A DNA stretch of 64,000 nt from Bacillota bacterium (GTDB lineage: Bacteria > Bacillota > Clostridia > Christensenellales > Aristaeellaceae): assembly GCA_023413135.1 (NCBI GenBank), contig JAEZQK010000063.1, positions 1-64,000 on the forward strand. The letters run 5' to 3'. Under the pieces are notes generated by a model, which had not been told where the DNA came from, made no database searches, and saw only the letters and a list, made by a program, of their open reading frames with translations. Shown here piece after piece: positions 1 through 8,876 of the stretch (position 1 is the first letter of the stretch; each line of letters begins with the position of its first letter). The position numbers and the translations under genes were made by a program.

Positions 1-1139
1 CCATCAAACAGGAAATACCCGAAGACGAGATTTTCTCCCTATGCGGAAACCTCCTTCAGCCCAGCTATACATTGCCAAAAATTCTGTGGTATAAGCAAAA
101 CCTCCCGGATGCATATAAAAAGGCAGATGCAATACTGCAATCAAACAGCTTCATCGTCTACCGCCTGACAGGCATAAAGACGCAGGATCTGTCCCAGGGA
201 TATGGCTGCCATTTCTTCGATATGCGCCAGGGCCGCTGGGATGATGCGATGTGCAAGCGTTTGGGAGTGCGGCGGGAGCTTCTTCCTCCCCTTTATGCCT
301 GCCATCAAATTGTGGGCGGGGTAAGCGAGGAAGCGGCAATGCTGACAGGGCTCACTGCCGGCACGCCAGTTGTGGCCGGTGGCCTTGATGCGGCCTGCGG
401 AACGCTGGGCGCCGGTGTGGTGGACGCGGGACAGACACAGGAGCAGGGCGGCCAGGCTGGCGGCATGAGTATATGCCTAAACAATTATGCTGTTGACCGG
501 CGCCTCATCCTGGGCAAGCACGTTGTTCCCGGCCGCTGGCTTTTGCAGGGCGGCACCACAGGCGGTGGCGGTGCGCTGAAATGGCTGCGGGAGACGATTT
601 GCCCGGAGCTTAGCTTTGATGAGATGAGCAGCCTTGCGGGAAGTGTGCCTGCAGGAAGTGACGGCGTCCTCTTTCTGCCCTATATGGCGGGCGAGCGCAG
701 CCCCATCTGGAACCCCCATGCATCCGGCGTCTTCTTTGGGCTTAATTATGCCAAATCCCGCGCGCACATGATACGCGCGTGCATGGAAGGCGTAGCTTAT
801 TCCTTGAGGCATAATCTGGAGGCAGCCTTGGAAACGGGAGTGGCTGTGGGTACCATGCGGGCTATGGGCGGCAGTGCCAACAGCCTTGTTTGGACGCAGA
901 TGAAGGCGGATGTAACGGGCAAGCGGATTGAAGTTCCTCTGAGCGACGCTGCAACGACGCTGGGTGCGGCCATTCTGGCCGGTGTCGGGACGGGGGTATA
1001 CACAGGCTTCGGTGAAGCGGTGGAGAGGACCATTACGGTCAGGCGCACCCATGAACCCGACGCCGCTTTGCAGGATGTCTATGAGGAAGGATACAATAAA
1101 TACCGGTCCTTATATGAACGCCTGGAGCCTATGATGTAA
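1..1139 (+). CDS. FGGY-family carbohydrate kinase (xylulokinase-like), 5' end missing
   Basis: The reading frame is open from the first bases of the window and reads into a typical FGGY kinase, so the start lies upstream; the TTG at 72 is internal, since the residues before it (LLQPSYT) continue the family pattern. About 378 residues are present. Visible family features are the P-K-I-L-W segment of the first actin-like domain, the glycine-rich GGTTGGGGALKWLR of the ATP-binding domain, and the C-terminal GGSANSLVWTQMKADVTG and DAATTLGAAILAG segments. FGGY kinases phosphorylate sugars such as xylulose, ribulose, fuculose or gluconate; the exact substrate cannot be read from this part. It converges with the glycosidase operon (stop codons 31 bp apart), so it belongs to a different transcription unit. 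Confidence 0.85.
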   Translation, partial: IKQEIPEDEIFSLCGNLLQPSYTLPKILWYKQNLPDAYKKADAILQSNSFIVYRLTGIKTQDLSQGYGCHFFDMRQGRWDDAMCKRLGVRRELLPPLYACHQIVGGVSEEAAMLTGLTAGTPVVAGGLDAACGTLGAGVVDAGQTQEQGGQAGGMSICLNNYAVDRRLILGKHVVPGRWLLQGGTTGGGGALKWLRETICPELSFDEMSSLAGSVPAGSDGVLFLPYMAGERSPIWNPHASGVFFGLNYAKSRAHMIRACMEGVAYSLRHNLEAALETGVAVGTMRAMGGSANSLVWTQMKADVTGKRIEVPLSDAATTLGAAILAGVGTGVYTGFGEAVERTITVRRTHEPDAALQDVYEEGYNKYRSLYERLEPMM

Positions 1140-1170
1140 ACATACCATACCGGGGGCATGTCACCCCTAT

Positions 1171-3231
1171 TCATGCAAGATGGACGGCTATCGCTTCAAA
1201 GCCGGCCTTTGGTATGATCGTCAGCTTGCCATCCTTAAGGCTCACGGCGTTGTCTTCGCTGGTCATTACGCGAAGGATACACTGTGCCTTCACTGGGAGG
1301 ATGATTTGCGCAGGCAACGCTCCGCGAAAGGTATGGACAACAACAAGTGTCTCTCCTTGTTCGTTTTGCCGGCATACTGCCTGCCAACCCTCCGGATCCC
1401 GCCAGCTTGCAGATACCTGGCCATGGAAAGCGGATACGCCATCCCGGATAATGTGCTGCACCGCTCTGTAGAAGCTGATCCCCTCGTCCACCTTCTGCCA
1501 TTGCTCCTCTGTCAGTTCACCGATGTCACCAGAGAGGCACATGACCCCCAGAAAGGTGCTGATCAGCGAGTAATTGATTCGGCGAAGGCTGTCCGTTCCC
1601 CGGATCACTGCCCAAATCTGTGATTGTCCCGGCAGGATCAGGCGATGGAGGCCGGCGGCGATGATCGGGATCTCCCGACATTCGTGGGCATCCGAGAAGG
1701 AGGCCATATCCGATACCGCCATCAGCGACGGTTCCAGCCGATGCCCGCCGGATGCACAGTTTTCAATGCACAGGCCGGGGATTTCTTCCCTCATGCCGCG
1801 GAAAAAGGCCAGCGTACTCTCCATGTTCTGCCGCAGTCCTTCCCCCAGGCTTTCAGCTCCGTCACAGCCTACACCGATGCAGTCGTTATAATCAATTTTA
1901 ACATATTCAAAGCCGCAGGCGGATAAGAGTCCTGTCACACGTTCCCTGAGGTATGCCTGCACCTGGGGCTTGCGCATGTCCAGGAAGCGCCTGTTGTCGG
2001 TGTCGATGACGGTGCCGTGCCGCTTGAGCAGCAGTTCTTCCCGTGCGTTGATTGCACTCTTGCGGGCACAGGTCTCCGGCTCAAACCATAGTCCCGGCTT
2101 GAAACCGGCCGCCCGGATCATATCCGCTGTATGCTTGAGCCCTTGCGGGAACATTGTTTCTTCATTGGGGATCCAGTCGCCGCCGCAGTCGCTCCAGCCT
2201 GCATCTTTCGTGCCATACCAGCCAGCATCGATAACCAGATAGTCCACATCATGACCTTTCAGCTTCTGTGTGATGTGCTTAAGGTTGCTTTCGGATGGAT
2301 TGCCCCATGTGGTGCAGTATTCGTTGAACACAACAGGCAAAACCTGATCCTTTCTGACCCAGTATTCCCGATGAATTGTCTGCAATCGCTGGGATACATC
2401 ATCCACGCCGCCGCAGCCTACTGTCAGGTAAGCCTGTGGCGTTTGGAAACGCTCGCCGGGCAGCATTTTTTTTGCCCAATGACCGTAATCATAATCCGCC
2501 AGGCCGCCAGTCATGCTCAAGCCATCATCTTTTCTGCGGACTTCCACCTGCCAGGAGGAGGGGATCGCCAGTTGCACCGCCCAGGTCACATGGGTCCGCC
2601 TGTCCTCCAGTGCTGCAAATGGGAACCAGCCCCGTACCGGCATGGACCCGACCTGACCAAATTTCTCTACACGGATGCCATGATGAGCCCATGAGGGTTC
2701 AAGATTCAGTTCCTCTACAGACTGCGTGACAAGCCTGCCTTCGGCGCTCCAGGCGCTTCTTGCCCGATGGAGCAGCAGCGTGTCCGGTGTATCACCGGCA
2801 GCAAAAGGGGTAAGGCCGCCAAGGCTGAAGCTGGAAAGTAGTTCCAATGTCAGCGGCTCGTTTGTGCCATTCTCGAATTCCGTTGATACCCGCATCGCTT
2901 TCAGCCCTGGGTGCCACGAGACCCAGTGCCGGACAATTCTTCCCGTATCATCCCGCAGGGTCGTGATGATACTGTCACTGTGATGTTCCTGGTGGGCAAA
3001 GCGCATCCGTGCAGTGGAAGCAGTGAGCGCCATGGTATGTCCGTTGCCATAGGCTGCCGGCAGCGTATCACCGCGCACGTGCAGCTGGGCAAGGCTCTCG
3101 ATCATGCAGCACTTTTCTATTGCCTCCGCCGCCTTCTCCACAGGGAGCAGCTGCATGCCGACGTGACCATCGTTGTCCAGCATGTAGGTCAGCAGCATAT
3201 CGCCCAGACTGAATTGGCTTATCGTCTTCAC
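1171..3231 (-). CDS. Alpha-galactosidase, GH36 family
   Basis: A 686-residue GH36 enzyme, the length usual for the family, expected to remove terminal alpha-galactosyl units from imported oligosaccharides in the cytoplasm. There is an N-terminal beta-sandwich (about 1-290), then a TIM barrel with the hallmark DAGWYG (335-340). The likely nucleophile is Asp447 in VKIDYND and the acid/base Asp514 in SFSDAHE; the CIENCASGG segment precedes it. No signal peptide. The start is a GTG at 3231 preceded by AAAGGAG with good spacing. It is the last gene of the long minus-strand operon, 18 bp after the GH43 gene. Alpha-N-acetylgalactosaminidase activity also occurs in this fold, but the sequence reads as ordinary alpha-galactosidase. 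Confidence 0.88.
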   Translation of the reverse strand: MKTISQFSLGDMLLTYMLDNDGHVGMQLLPVEKAAEAIEKCCMIESLAQLHVRGDTLPAAYGNGHTMALTASTARMRFAHQEHHSDSIITTLRDDTGRIVRHWVSWHPGLKAMRVSTEFENGTNEPLTLELLSSFSLGGLTPFAAGDTPDTLLLHRARSAWSAEGRLVTQSVEELNLEPSWAHHGIRVEKFGQVGSMPVRGWFPFAALEDRRTHVTWAVQLAIPSSWQVEVRRKDDGLSMTGGLADYDYGHWAKKMLPGERFQTPQAYLTVGCGGVDDVSQRLQTIHREYWVRKDQVLPVVFNEYCTTWGNPSESNLKHITQKLKGHDVDYLVIDAGWYGTKDAGWSDCGGDWIPNEETMFPQGLKHTADMIRAAGFKPGLWFEPETCARKSAINAREELLLKRHGTVIDTDNRRFLDMRKPQVQAYLRERVTGLLSACGFEYVKIDYNDCIGVGCDGAESLGEGLRQNMESTLAFFRGMREEIPGLCIENCASGGHRLEPSLMAVSDMASFSDAHECREIPIIAAGLHRLILPGQSQIWAVIRGTDSLRRINYSLISTFLGVMCLSGDIGELTEEQWQKVDEGISFYRAVQHIIRDGVSAFHGQVSASWRDPEGWQAVCRQNEQGETLVVVHTFRGALPAQIILPVKAQCILRVMTSEDNAVSLKDGKLTIIPKAGFEAIAVHLA

Positions 3232-3249
3232 GGTTTGCTCCTTTCCCGT

Positions 3250-4668
3250 TTATTCCAGCGTAAACGATTTGAGAGCGGCGCTCCCCTGTCCTTTGTAGGT
3301 GAAGTAAAGCGCCTGCACGCCGTCAGGGATGAGGATTGGTTGACTGTAGTCCGTCCACACGTTGGTGAAGCCCACCGGGATCTCGCCCAGCACAGGGCCG
3401 TTCCAGGCTGTCTTCACCTGGAAAACGCCTTTGCAATAGCCCCGGACGCTGATGTTGACCTTCTCTACACCTTTTAAGTCAAAATACTTGAAACCGCACG
3501 TAGCCGTGTCCGTCATGTTCATAATGTAGCCAGGCTCCTCGTCGCCGTCGCGGCCGTCCTGGGTGATGCGGGGATAGCAGCTGTCCAGCCAGAAGCCGTT
3601 TTTTCCCGCACCGCCGGAATACATGTTTTCTGTGGCGCAGAAGAGATTGCAGGCGATATAGGCCGGATATGTCCCTTTGCCCTCCAAGGGACCGCCGTTT
3701 AGGCCACAGGAGGTCATCTCCACCTGAGGGATTGAGCCGTCATGCAGGAGGCCGACACGCTCTGCCATGCCTTGGCGGCTGAAGTTCGTTCCGTCGGTAT
3801 GGCGATGGTAGAAGATGTAATACTGATCCTTCACCCGCACAAGGCCGCCGTGATTGTTTGCACCGTAATACATGGGCATCTCTGCGGGCTTGTAGGTGTT
3901 GATGTGCAGGTCGTTATTGCTCACAATCACGCCGCCGTAGACAAAACCATGGTCAGGATAGCGGCTTGTTGCATAGCACAGTTCGTGCATCACCACAGAG
4001 GAATAGACAAAGTAATAGGTATCGCCGAATTTACGAATGGAGGATGCCTCAAAGAATTCGTGCCCTTCATAGCCGCTGCCGGCGCTGTAGGGCTGGCTGG
4101 GCATGATGGTGACAGGTGCCTTCACCACCGAAAGCATATCACGGTCCAAAACGGTAAGCATGGGGCCGCGGCGGCTTAAGTCACCCCGGGCACAGAAACC
4201 GGTATACATGTAGGTCAAGCCGTTCTGCGTAAGAACACCCGGGTCGAACTGCGGCTCATCTCCCTCGCGCTCCCCCAGCCGGGTACCGTCCGAATAGTGG
4301 ACATAGCCGTAGAAGTCATATTTTCCCGCCGGAGTATCGCACACCGCCACGGAAACGCAGCAGCGTTTATCCAGTACATAGTATAGATAATAGCGTCCGT
4401 CAGGGCCCTGCGTCACATCCGGCGCATAGAGGCACATACGGCCATCCGGGTTGAAGGGATCGTCCGTCTTGCGGTAGATCACGCCTTCATAGCGCCAGTC
4501 AGCCAGATTATCCACCGGTGCGGACCAGCAAACATAATCGTTCAGGCAGTAAACGTGACCACGGAAACGGTCGTGGGAACCATACATATAGACACGTCCA
4601 TCAAAGACATGAGGTTCGCCGTCCGGGGTGTATTCCCAGCTGGGAAGATAGGGATTGAAAGCCTGCAT
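3250..4668 (-). CDS. GH43-family glycosidase with C-terminal CBM6-like domain
   Basis: A 472-residue protein with a GH43 five-bladed propeller over about residues 1-320 and a beta-sandwich resembling CBM6 at about 345-472. Visible GH43 markers are the N-terminal NPYLPS with a nearby HVFDGRVYMYGSHD, the pKa-modulating Asp83 in YAPDV, and an EGHEFFEASS segment (201-210) that should hold the acid glutamate. GH43 enzymes act as alpha-L-arabinofuranosidases, beta-xylosidases or galactosidases; the specificity cannot be fixed here. No signal peptide, so it is cytoplasmic. ATG at 4668 has only a poor Shine-Dalgarno (GGCGAG). It lies between GH2 (51 bp upstream) and GH36 (18 bp downstream) in the same operon. 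Confidence 0.85.
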   Translation of the reverse strand: MQAFNPYLPSWEYTPDGEPHVFDGRVYMYGSHDRFRGHVYCLNDYVCWSAPVDNLADWRYEGVIYRKTDDPFNPDGRMCLYAPDVTQGPDGRYYLYYVLDKRCCVSVAVCDTPAGKYDFYGYVHYSDGTRLGEREGDEPQFDPGVLTQNGLTYMYTGFCARGDLSRRGPMLTVLDRDMLSVVKAPVTIMPSQPYSAGSGYEGHEFFEASSIRKFGDTYYFVYSSVVMHELCYATSRYPDHGFVYGGVIVSNNDLHINTYKPAEMPMYYGANNHGGLVRVKDQYYIFYHRHTDGTNFSRQGMAERVGLLHDGSIPQVEMTSCGLNGGPLEGKGTYPAYIACNLFCATENMYSGGAGKNGFWLDSCYPRITQDGRDGDEEPGYIMNMTDTATCGFKYFDLKGVEKVNISVRGYCKGVFQVKTAWNGPVLGEIPVGFTNVWTDYSQPILIPDGVQALYFTYKGQGSAALKSFTLE

Positions 4669-4719
4669 AGTCTCGCCGCCCTTCTAATGATTGGATGTAC
4701 CCTGACCCAGGAACAGATC

Positions 4720-7077
4720 TTAGTTCACTCGGATGCGCAGCGTTGCTGTGGGAAGTCCCTCACTGATACATGTCAGCACCGCCTCTCCAGGCTGTCCATT
4801 CGTCCTAAGAACAATCTGAACATGCCCCAAATGCAGCTTCTGACAGGGATCGGCATAATTGGCAGTGGTTTTAATGGCGGTGTTTCCTGCCGCGAGGAAA
4901 TAGGCACTGCCCTGAACGGCCGAATATACTGTCCGCTCTTCGTCGATAACGGGATTACCCATGCTGTCCATCAGCTCAACATCCACAAAGAGCAAGTCGT
5001 CCTCCTGGCTGTTCAGTGTCTGCTTGTCTGGCTTCAAGGACAGCACGCGGACAGAATCGGGCGTCCTGATGGCATGACGATTTGTTTCCTTGCCGCCCCG
5101 CAGTTCCACCGCGGTGAGTTCACCCGGTTCGTAAGGGATTTCAAAGGACGCTGTATATTTCGACGGCTTGCCAGCGGGCTGCCGTCCGATGGACCTGCCG
5201 TTGAGCAGCAGTTCAATCTCATCGGCTCTGCTATAAACAAAGACCCGCGTCGGCTTCCCCGCTTGACCGGGATAATTCCAGTATTCATGAACGATAGGCC
5301 AGCCCCACCACATCAGGTTCTTCTCTTTATCATAGATTTCGGGAGATTCCACAGCGATATATGGCCGTTCGGCCCTCTCCCAGACACAATCCCGGTAATA
5401 GGAGCAGGGTTTCTTCCGGCAGGCTATATCCAGGTTTCCGCAGCCAGACAGGCGGTAGGGATAGTGGGCCAGCCCGTTTGCGGGCTCCTCCACAACCGAC
5501 CGACCGACGCCTGCTTCACCGATGTAGTCCATGGCTGTCCAGACAAAATCGCCAATCACGTAGGGCAAGCGCTCCACCTTATCCCAGCCGTTCAAGATAT
5601 CACAGGTGACTGTTTCCGCTGCACAAAAAACCCGTTCGGGGAAACGCTCATGGTCAGGCTCAAAGCGATTGGGCATGTAATTGTATCCCACCACGTCCAG
5701 GGGAGCGGAAAAGTCGGATGTCTTCCATGCAAAATAGTCCTTGCCGCTTTCCTTGAGCAGATTAGCCTCCAGCCCATCCACGCCGCCTTCAGGCGCTACA
5801 CTGCACAACGCATTGATCACAGGGCGGGTCGGGTCCAGCGCGCGGATATACTCCGCCAGCTCCCGGGATATCCTGGCACCGTCCGAGTGGCCATCGCGCT
5901 CAGGAATCTCATTGCCGGTGGAATACATGATGACACAGGCATGGTTTCTATCGCGCTCTACCATGGCGGCCACGTCCCTGCGCCACGTGTACTCGAACAG
6001 CATGCTGTTATCATAGGGCATTTTGGGCTCCCGCCACATATCGAAGGCCTCATCCATCACCAGTATACCATATTTGTCACAAGCGCGAAGAAGCGCCTCG
6101 GAGGCCGGATTGTGCGCGCTGCGTATGGCGTTGAAGCCGCTTGCCTTCAGCGCCTTGACGCGATGCTCCTCCGCTTTATCGAAGGATGCGGTACCCAAAA
6201 TACCGTTGTCGTGATGAATGCAGCCGCCGCGGAGCTTAGTTTCCTTTCCATTGAGCAAGAAGCCCTTCTCTGCGCGCAAGGCAATTGTCCTGAGGCCATA
6301 TGGGAAAGCATATTCATCCGTTTTCTGCCCCTCCTTAAGCAGGGTGACAACAGCACGGTACAGATAGGGCGTTTCATCAGACCAAAGTCTGGCACTCTTG
6401 ACCTCCAGCGCAGCTGTGATTTCCTTTTCCTGACCGGCTTCCACCTGCACCGCTGTCTCAACAGACGCTGCGATCTTGTCCTCATCATCCAGCAATTCGA
6501 TTAGGATCTGACGCTGTGCTGATTTGGCGCTGGTGTTCTTGATACGCACCCGGGCATGGGCGATGGCATCGCGGCCTTTCAGTTCGGTTGTCAGTGCCAC
6601 GCCACGCCAGGGGATCATCACCGCATCCTGCACCCATATTTCGACGCTACGATAGATGCCCGTGCCGGTGTACCAGCGTGAATTCGGCACATCCTTGTTG
6701 GCAGCGGACACACGAAGGAGGTTTTCCCCCTCATGCAAAAACGGCGTCAAATCACATTGGAAGGCGGTATACCCGTAATCATTCCGGGTGACAAACTGTC
6801 TGTTAGCCCGCACCACCGCATGATGGCACACACCGTCAAAAATCAGCGAAACTCGCTTGTCCCTCCAATGCGGGGGAACAACCAGCGTCTTTTCATACTC
6901 TACCGAGCAGCCTGGATAGTAGGCGCCCGCAGGGCCCGACACGTTGCCGCCATCCGTATCATAGCGGATGTTATCGTCATGAGGCAGGTCAACAATCCTG
7001 GTTTTCCGGGGTAGATGCCATTCCTCGGGTTCAGGCGTCGTATATGATATCCAGCTTCGGTTGAAATTCATTTTCAT
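4720..7077 (-). CDS. GH2-family glycosidase (beta-galactosidase type)
   Basis: A 785-residue GH2 enzyme. The frame stays open upstream to 7224, but ATG 7077 is chosen because AAGGAG sits about 10 bases before it and the protein then begins MKMNFNRSW, as GH2 proteins do. Order: jelly-roll domain (about 1-150), immunoglobulin-like domain (about 160-255), TIM barrel (about 265-560), then C-terminal beta domains. The acid/base is Glu390 in STGNEIPE and the nucleophile Glu488 in CAAETVT. The family hydrolyses beta-galactosides, and some members beta-glucuronides or arabinopyranosides. No signal peptide. Its position between a small unknown gene and GH43 in a GH31/GH43/GH36 operon suggests trimming of galactosylated hemicellulose side chains. 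Confidence 0.88.
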   Translation of the reverse strand: MKMNFNRSWISYTTPEPEEWHLPRKTRIVDLPHDDNIRYDTDGGNVSGPAGAYYPGCSVEYEKTLVVPPHWRDKRVSLIFDGVCHHAVVRANRQFVTRNDYGYTAFQCDLTPFLHEGENLLRVSAANKDVPNSRWYTGTGIYRSVEIWVQDAVMIPWRGVALTTELKGRDAIAHARVRIKNTSAKSAQRQILIELLDDEDKIAASVETAVQVEAGQEKEITAALEVKSARLWSDETPYLYRAVVTLLKEGQKTDEYAFPYGLRTIALRAEKGFLLNGKETKLRGGCIHHDNGILGTASFDKAEEHRVKALKASGFNAIRSAHNPASEALLRACDKYGILVMDEAFDMWREPKMPYDNSMLFEYTWRRDVAAMVERDRNHACVIMYSTGNEIPERDGHSDGARISRELAEYIRALDPTRPVINALCSVAPEGGVDGLEANLLKESGKDYFAWKTSDFSAPLDVVGYNYMPNRFEPDHERFPERVFCAAETVTCDILNGWDKVERLPYVIGDFVWTAMDYIGEAGVGRSVVEEPANGLAHYPYRLSGCGNLDIACRKKPCSYYRDCVWERAERPYIAVESPEIYDKEKNLMWWGWPIVHEYWNYPGQAGKPTRVFVYSRADEIELLLNGRSIGRQPAGKPSKYTASFEIPYEPGELTAVELRGGKETNRHAIRTPDSVRVLSLKPDKQTLNSQEDDLLFVDVELMDSMGNPVIDEERTVYSAVQGSAYFLAAGNTAIKTTANYADPCQKLHLGHVQIVLRTNGQPGEAVLTCISEGLPTATLRIRVN

Positions 7078-7100
7078 CGTGCTTTGCTCCTTGTCAATCA

Positions 7101-7439
7101 TCATTCTACATCCAGACGCACAAAAGCGGGATGGATATCCTGGCAATACAGTAGGATCAGCGGCGGAAGCTCCTCCAATGGGATTGTCCGGCCCAGTGGC
7201 AGGGCCTCCGTCATCTCGCCGCAAAGGCGGAGCTGCACAGCCCGGCGATGGATCTCGCAGGGTGCTGGATCATTGAAAAATTCCTTGCTGGCGGCCAGAA
7301 TCAACGCCTCCGGGAAAGGAAACGCATCCAGACGGTCATGATACAAGGAACGCATCTCCGGGTCATACAGTTTTAGTACGGGTGGGGAAGCCTTTGGCTT
7401 GCCTGGTTTTTCTGCTTGTCGCCCAAACAATCGGTTCAC
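7101..7439 (-). CDS. Small protein of unknown function in glycosidase operon
   Basis: A 112-residue frame in the 361-bp gap between the DsbD-like gene and GH2. It starts one base after the upstream gene's stop codon, either at GTG 7439 or at TTG 7430; the TTG is placed better behind the GAGGTGA formed at the junction. It ends 23 bp before the GH2 start, inside a tightly packed operon, which argues that it is real. The protein is soluble, with a basic N-terminus, no signal peptide, no membrane segment and no motif I recognise; it contains LPLGRTIPLEELPPLILLYC. I cannot assign a function. Translational coupling to the thiol-redox gene suggests the two are made together. Confidence 0.6.
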   Translation of the reverse strand: MNRLFGRQAEKPGKPKASPPVLKLYDPEMRSLYHDRLDAFPFPEALILAASKEFFNDPAPCEIHRRAVQLRLCGEMTEALPLGRTIPLEELPPLILLYCQDIHPAFVRLDVE

Positions 7440-7440
7440 C

Positions 7441-8838
7441 TCATTTCATGATCCATGTATAGAGGATGACAGCTGTCATCATGATTGCCGAGAACACTTT
7501 GATCAGCGGCATGTGGTTCAATATCCAGTCGGAGGACGCCATGGTTCTTCTGGTCAGGGACACAATCAAAAGCAGGGCCATACCCGGCGCCAGAAAGGCA
7601 AGGCAATACACAATCAGCGGCAGCATGGTACCCTGAATGCCCGCATTGGCAATCAGTACAGCTATATATATCTGCCCGGCGCAGAGGAATTCACCCCCCG
7701 CGACCACCGCGCCGATCACAGCGGCTGCAGCACCCATCCACAAACCGCCTCTTCCTGCGAAGCCCTGGATGAAGCTTCTGAGCCTTATACGCAGTGCCGA
7801 TGGCAGTTGGTTGCGGATGCGGCCATACTGCTGGGCGTGTGCGTTCAACGCGTCCAATAGGTTCATCACGATCAGCATGCCGCCCGAAACTGTCATCACG
7901 ATGCGTACCGCAAGTGGAAGCCATGAAGGAGCGTATCGCGTCCAAAGCTGTGCAAAGATCAGCCCGATCCCCAGGTAAACCGTGAATTTGCCGCCCAGAT
8001 ACAAAAGACCAGGCAGAAGCGGATTTTTGCGCAGAGACAGCAGCATACCAAGAAACAACAGCAGCATGGACAGCGCACAGGGCTTGAACCCCGCAGCCAG
8101 ACCAGCGGCGATGGCTCCCAACAGGGTCACGCTGGTTTCTTCCGGCGCAGCCGTCTTAAGCGCAGGCGTCTTAAGAGCGGCGCCGGCCTTTAAGGCAGAA
8201 AGCAGCTCACGCTCCAATTGCTCCTTCCCTGTGAAATATGTTTCTCCCATAAAGACCGACGGTGCATACCGCTTGTCATCCGGTACCTGGTAACGTTCGA
8301 ACAACGCACTCGCTTTTTCGGGTTCCGCACTGATGCTGATTTCCCTGACCTCTACGTCAGAGGAAATTAACTCATTCCCGGTCCAGACAGGCACCACTGT
8401 GGGCAGGGACTCGATCAATGTGCGGGCTGCCATGCAGCTTTCGCAGGCCGTTGCCGTCAGGAAATAGATCACGCTCCGGTTGTCCTGCTTAACTGAACCG
8501 AAGCGCGACTCCAGACCCAATGAAATCGCCGTGTCTCCCGAATAGACCGTTTCGCCCATGATCAGCAGCGGCAGCTTTCGCTCATCCTCATTCAAGTCTC
8601 GGACTGCCTGCTCATAGGCAGCAAACCCCGCATCACTGTAGACGTTGTAATAACTGACATCATAGTCGGACAATTTTTTTCCCGTCAGGCGATGGAATTC
8701 TTCTGCGAACGCCTCTTGCGGATTACAACTCTCACAGGCGTTGTGATAGAAATACTGCACCGTCTCCCGCTCAGCCAGCGACGAGAGCGGCACCAGCGTG
8801 AAAAGGAATGCCATCAGCAGACATAGCCTCCGCAGCAT
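7441..8838 (-). CDS. DsbD/CcdA-like membrane thiol-disulfide protein with two N-terminal thioredoxin-like domains
   Basis: A 465-residue protein. Residues 1-22 form a signal peptide or first anchor. Two tandem thioredoxin/glutaredoxin-like domains follow, each with a CESC active site (Cys35/Cys38 and Cys132/Cys135) and a later proline before a MGET(V/Y) strand, the cis-proline position. From about residue 210 there is a six-helix membrane domain with GFKPCALS and, later, GEFLCAGQ, which match the paired core cysteines of DsbD/CcdA proteins that pass electrons across the membrane. This order, redox domains first and membrane core last, differs from E. coli DsbD. AAGGAGG precedes ATG 8838. It lies between GH31 and GH2 in a sugar operon, where no disulfide-bearing target is obvious. 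The family call is firm; the partner and the direction of electron flow are inferred. Confidence 0.75.
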   Translation of the reverse strand: MLRRLCLLMAFLFTLVPLSSLAERETVQYFYHNACESCNPQEAFAEEFHRLTGKKLSDYDVSYYNVYSDAGFAAYEQAVRDLNEDERKLPLLIMGETVYSGDTAISLGLESRFGSVKQDNRSVIYFLTATACESCMAARTLIESLPTVVPVWTGNELISSDVEVREISISAEPEKASALFERYQVPDDKRYAPSVFMGETYFTGKEQLERELLSALKAGAALKTPALKTAAPEETSVTLLGAIAAGLAAGFKPCALSMLLLFLGMLLSLRKNPLLPGLLYLGGKFTVYLGIGLIFAQLWTRYAPSWLPLAVRIVMTVSGGMLIVMNLLDALNAHAQQYGRIRNQLPSALRIRLRSFIQGFAGRGGLWMGAAAAVIGAVVAGGEFLCAGQIYIAVLIANAGIQGTMLPLIVYCLAFLAPGMALLLIVSLTRRTMASSDWILNHMPLIKVFSAIMMTAVILYTWIMK

Positions 8839-8876
8839 CGTCCAAATGCCTCCTTGTCTGGTTCAATCGGGAATCG

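Noticed and set aside
4555..6504. Long open frame of about 650 codons on the plus strand opposite GH43 and GH2
   Set aside because: It is the antisense of two clear enzyme genes, crosses their junction and has no family features; the frame is open because of codon bias.
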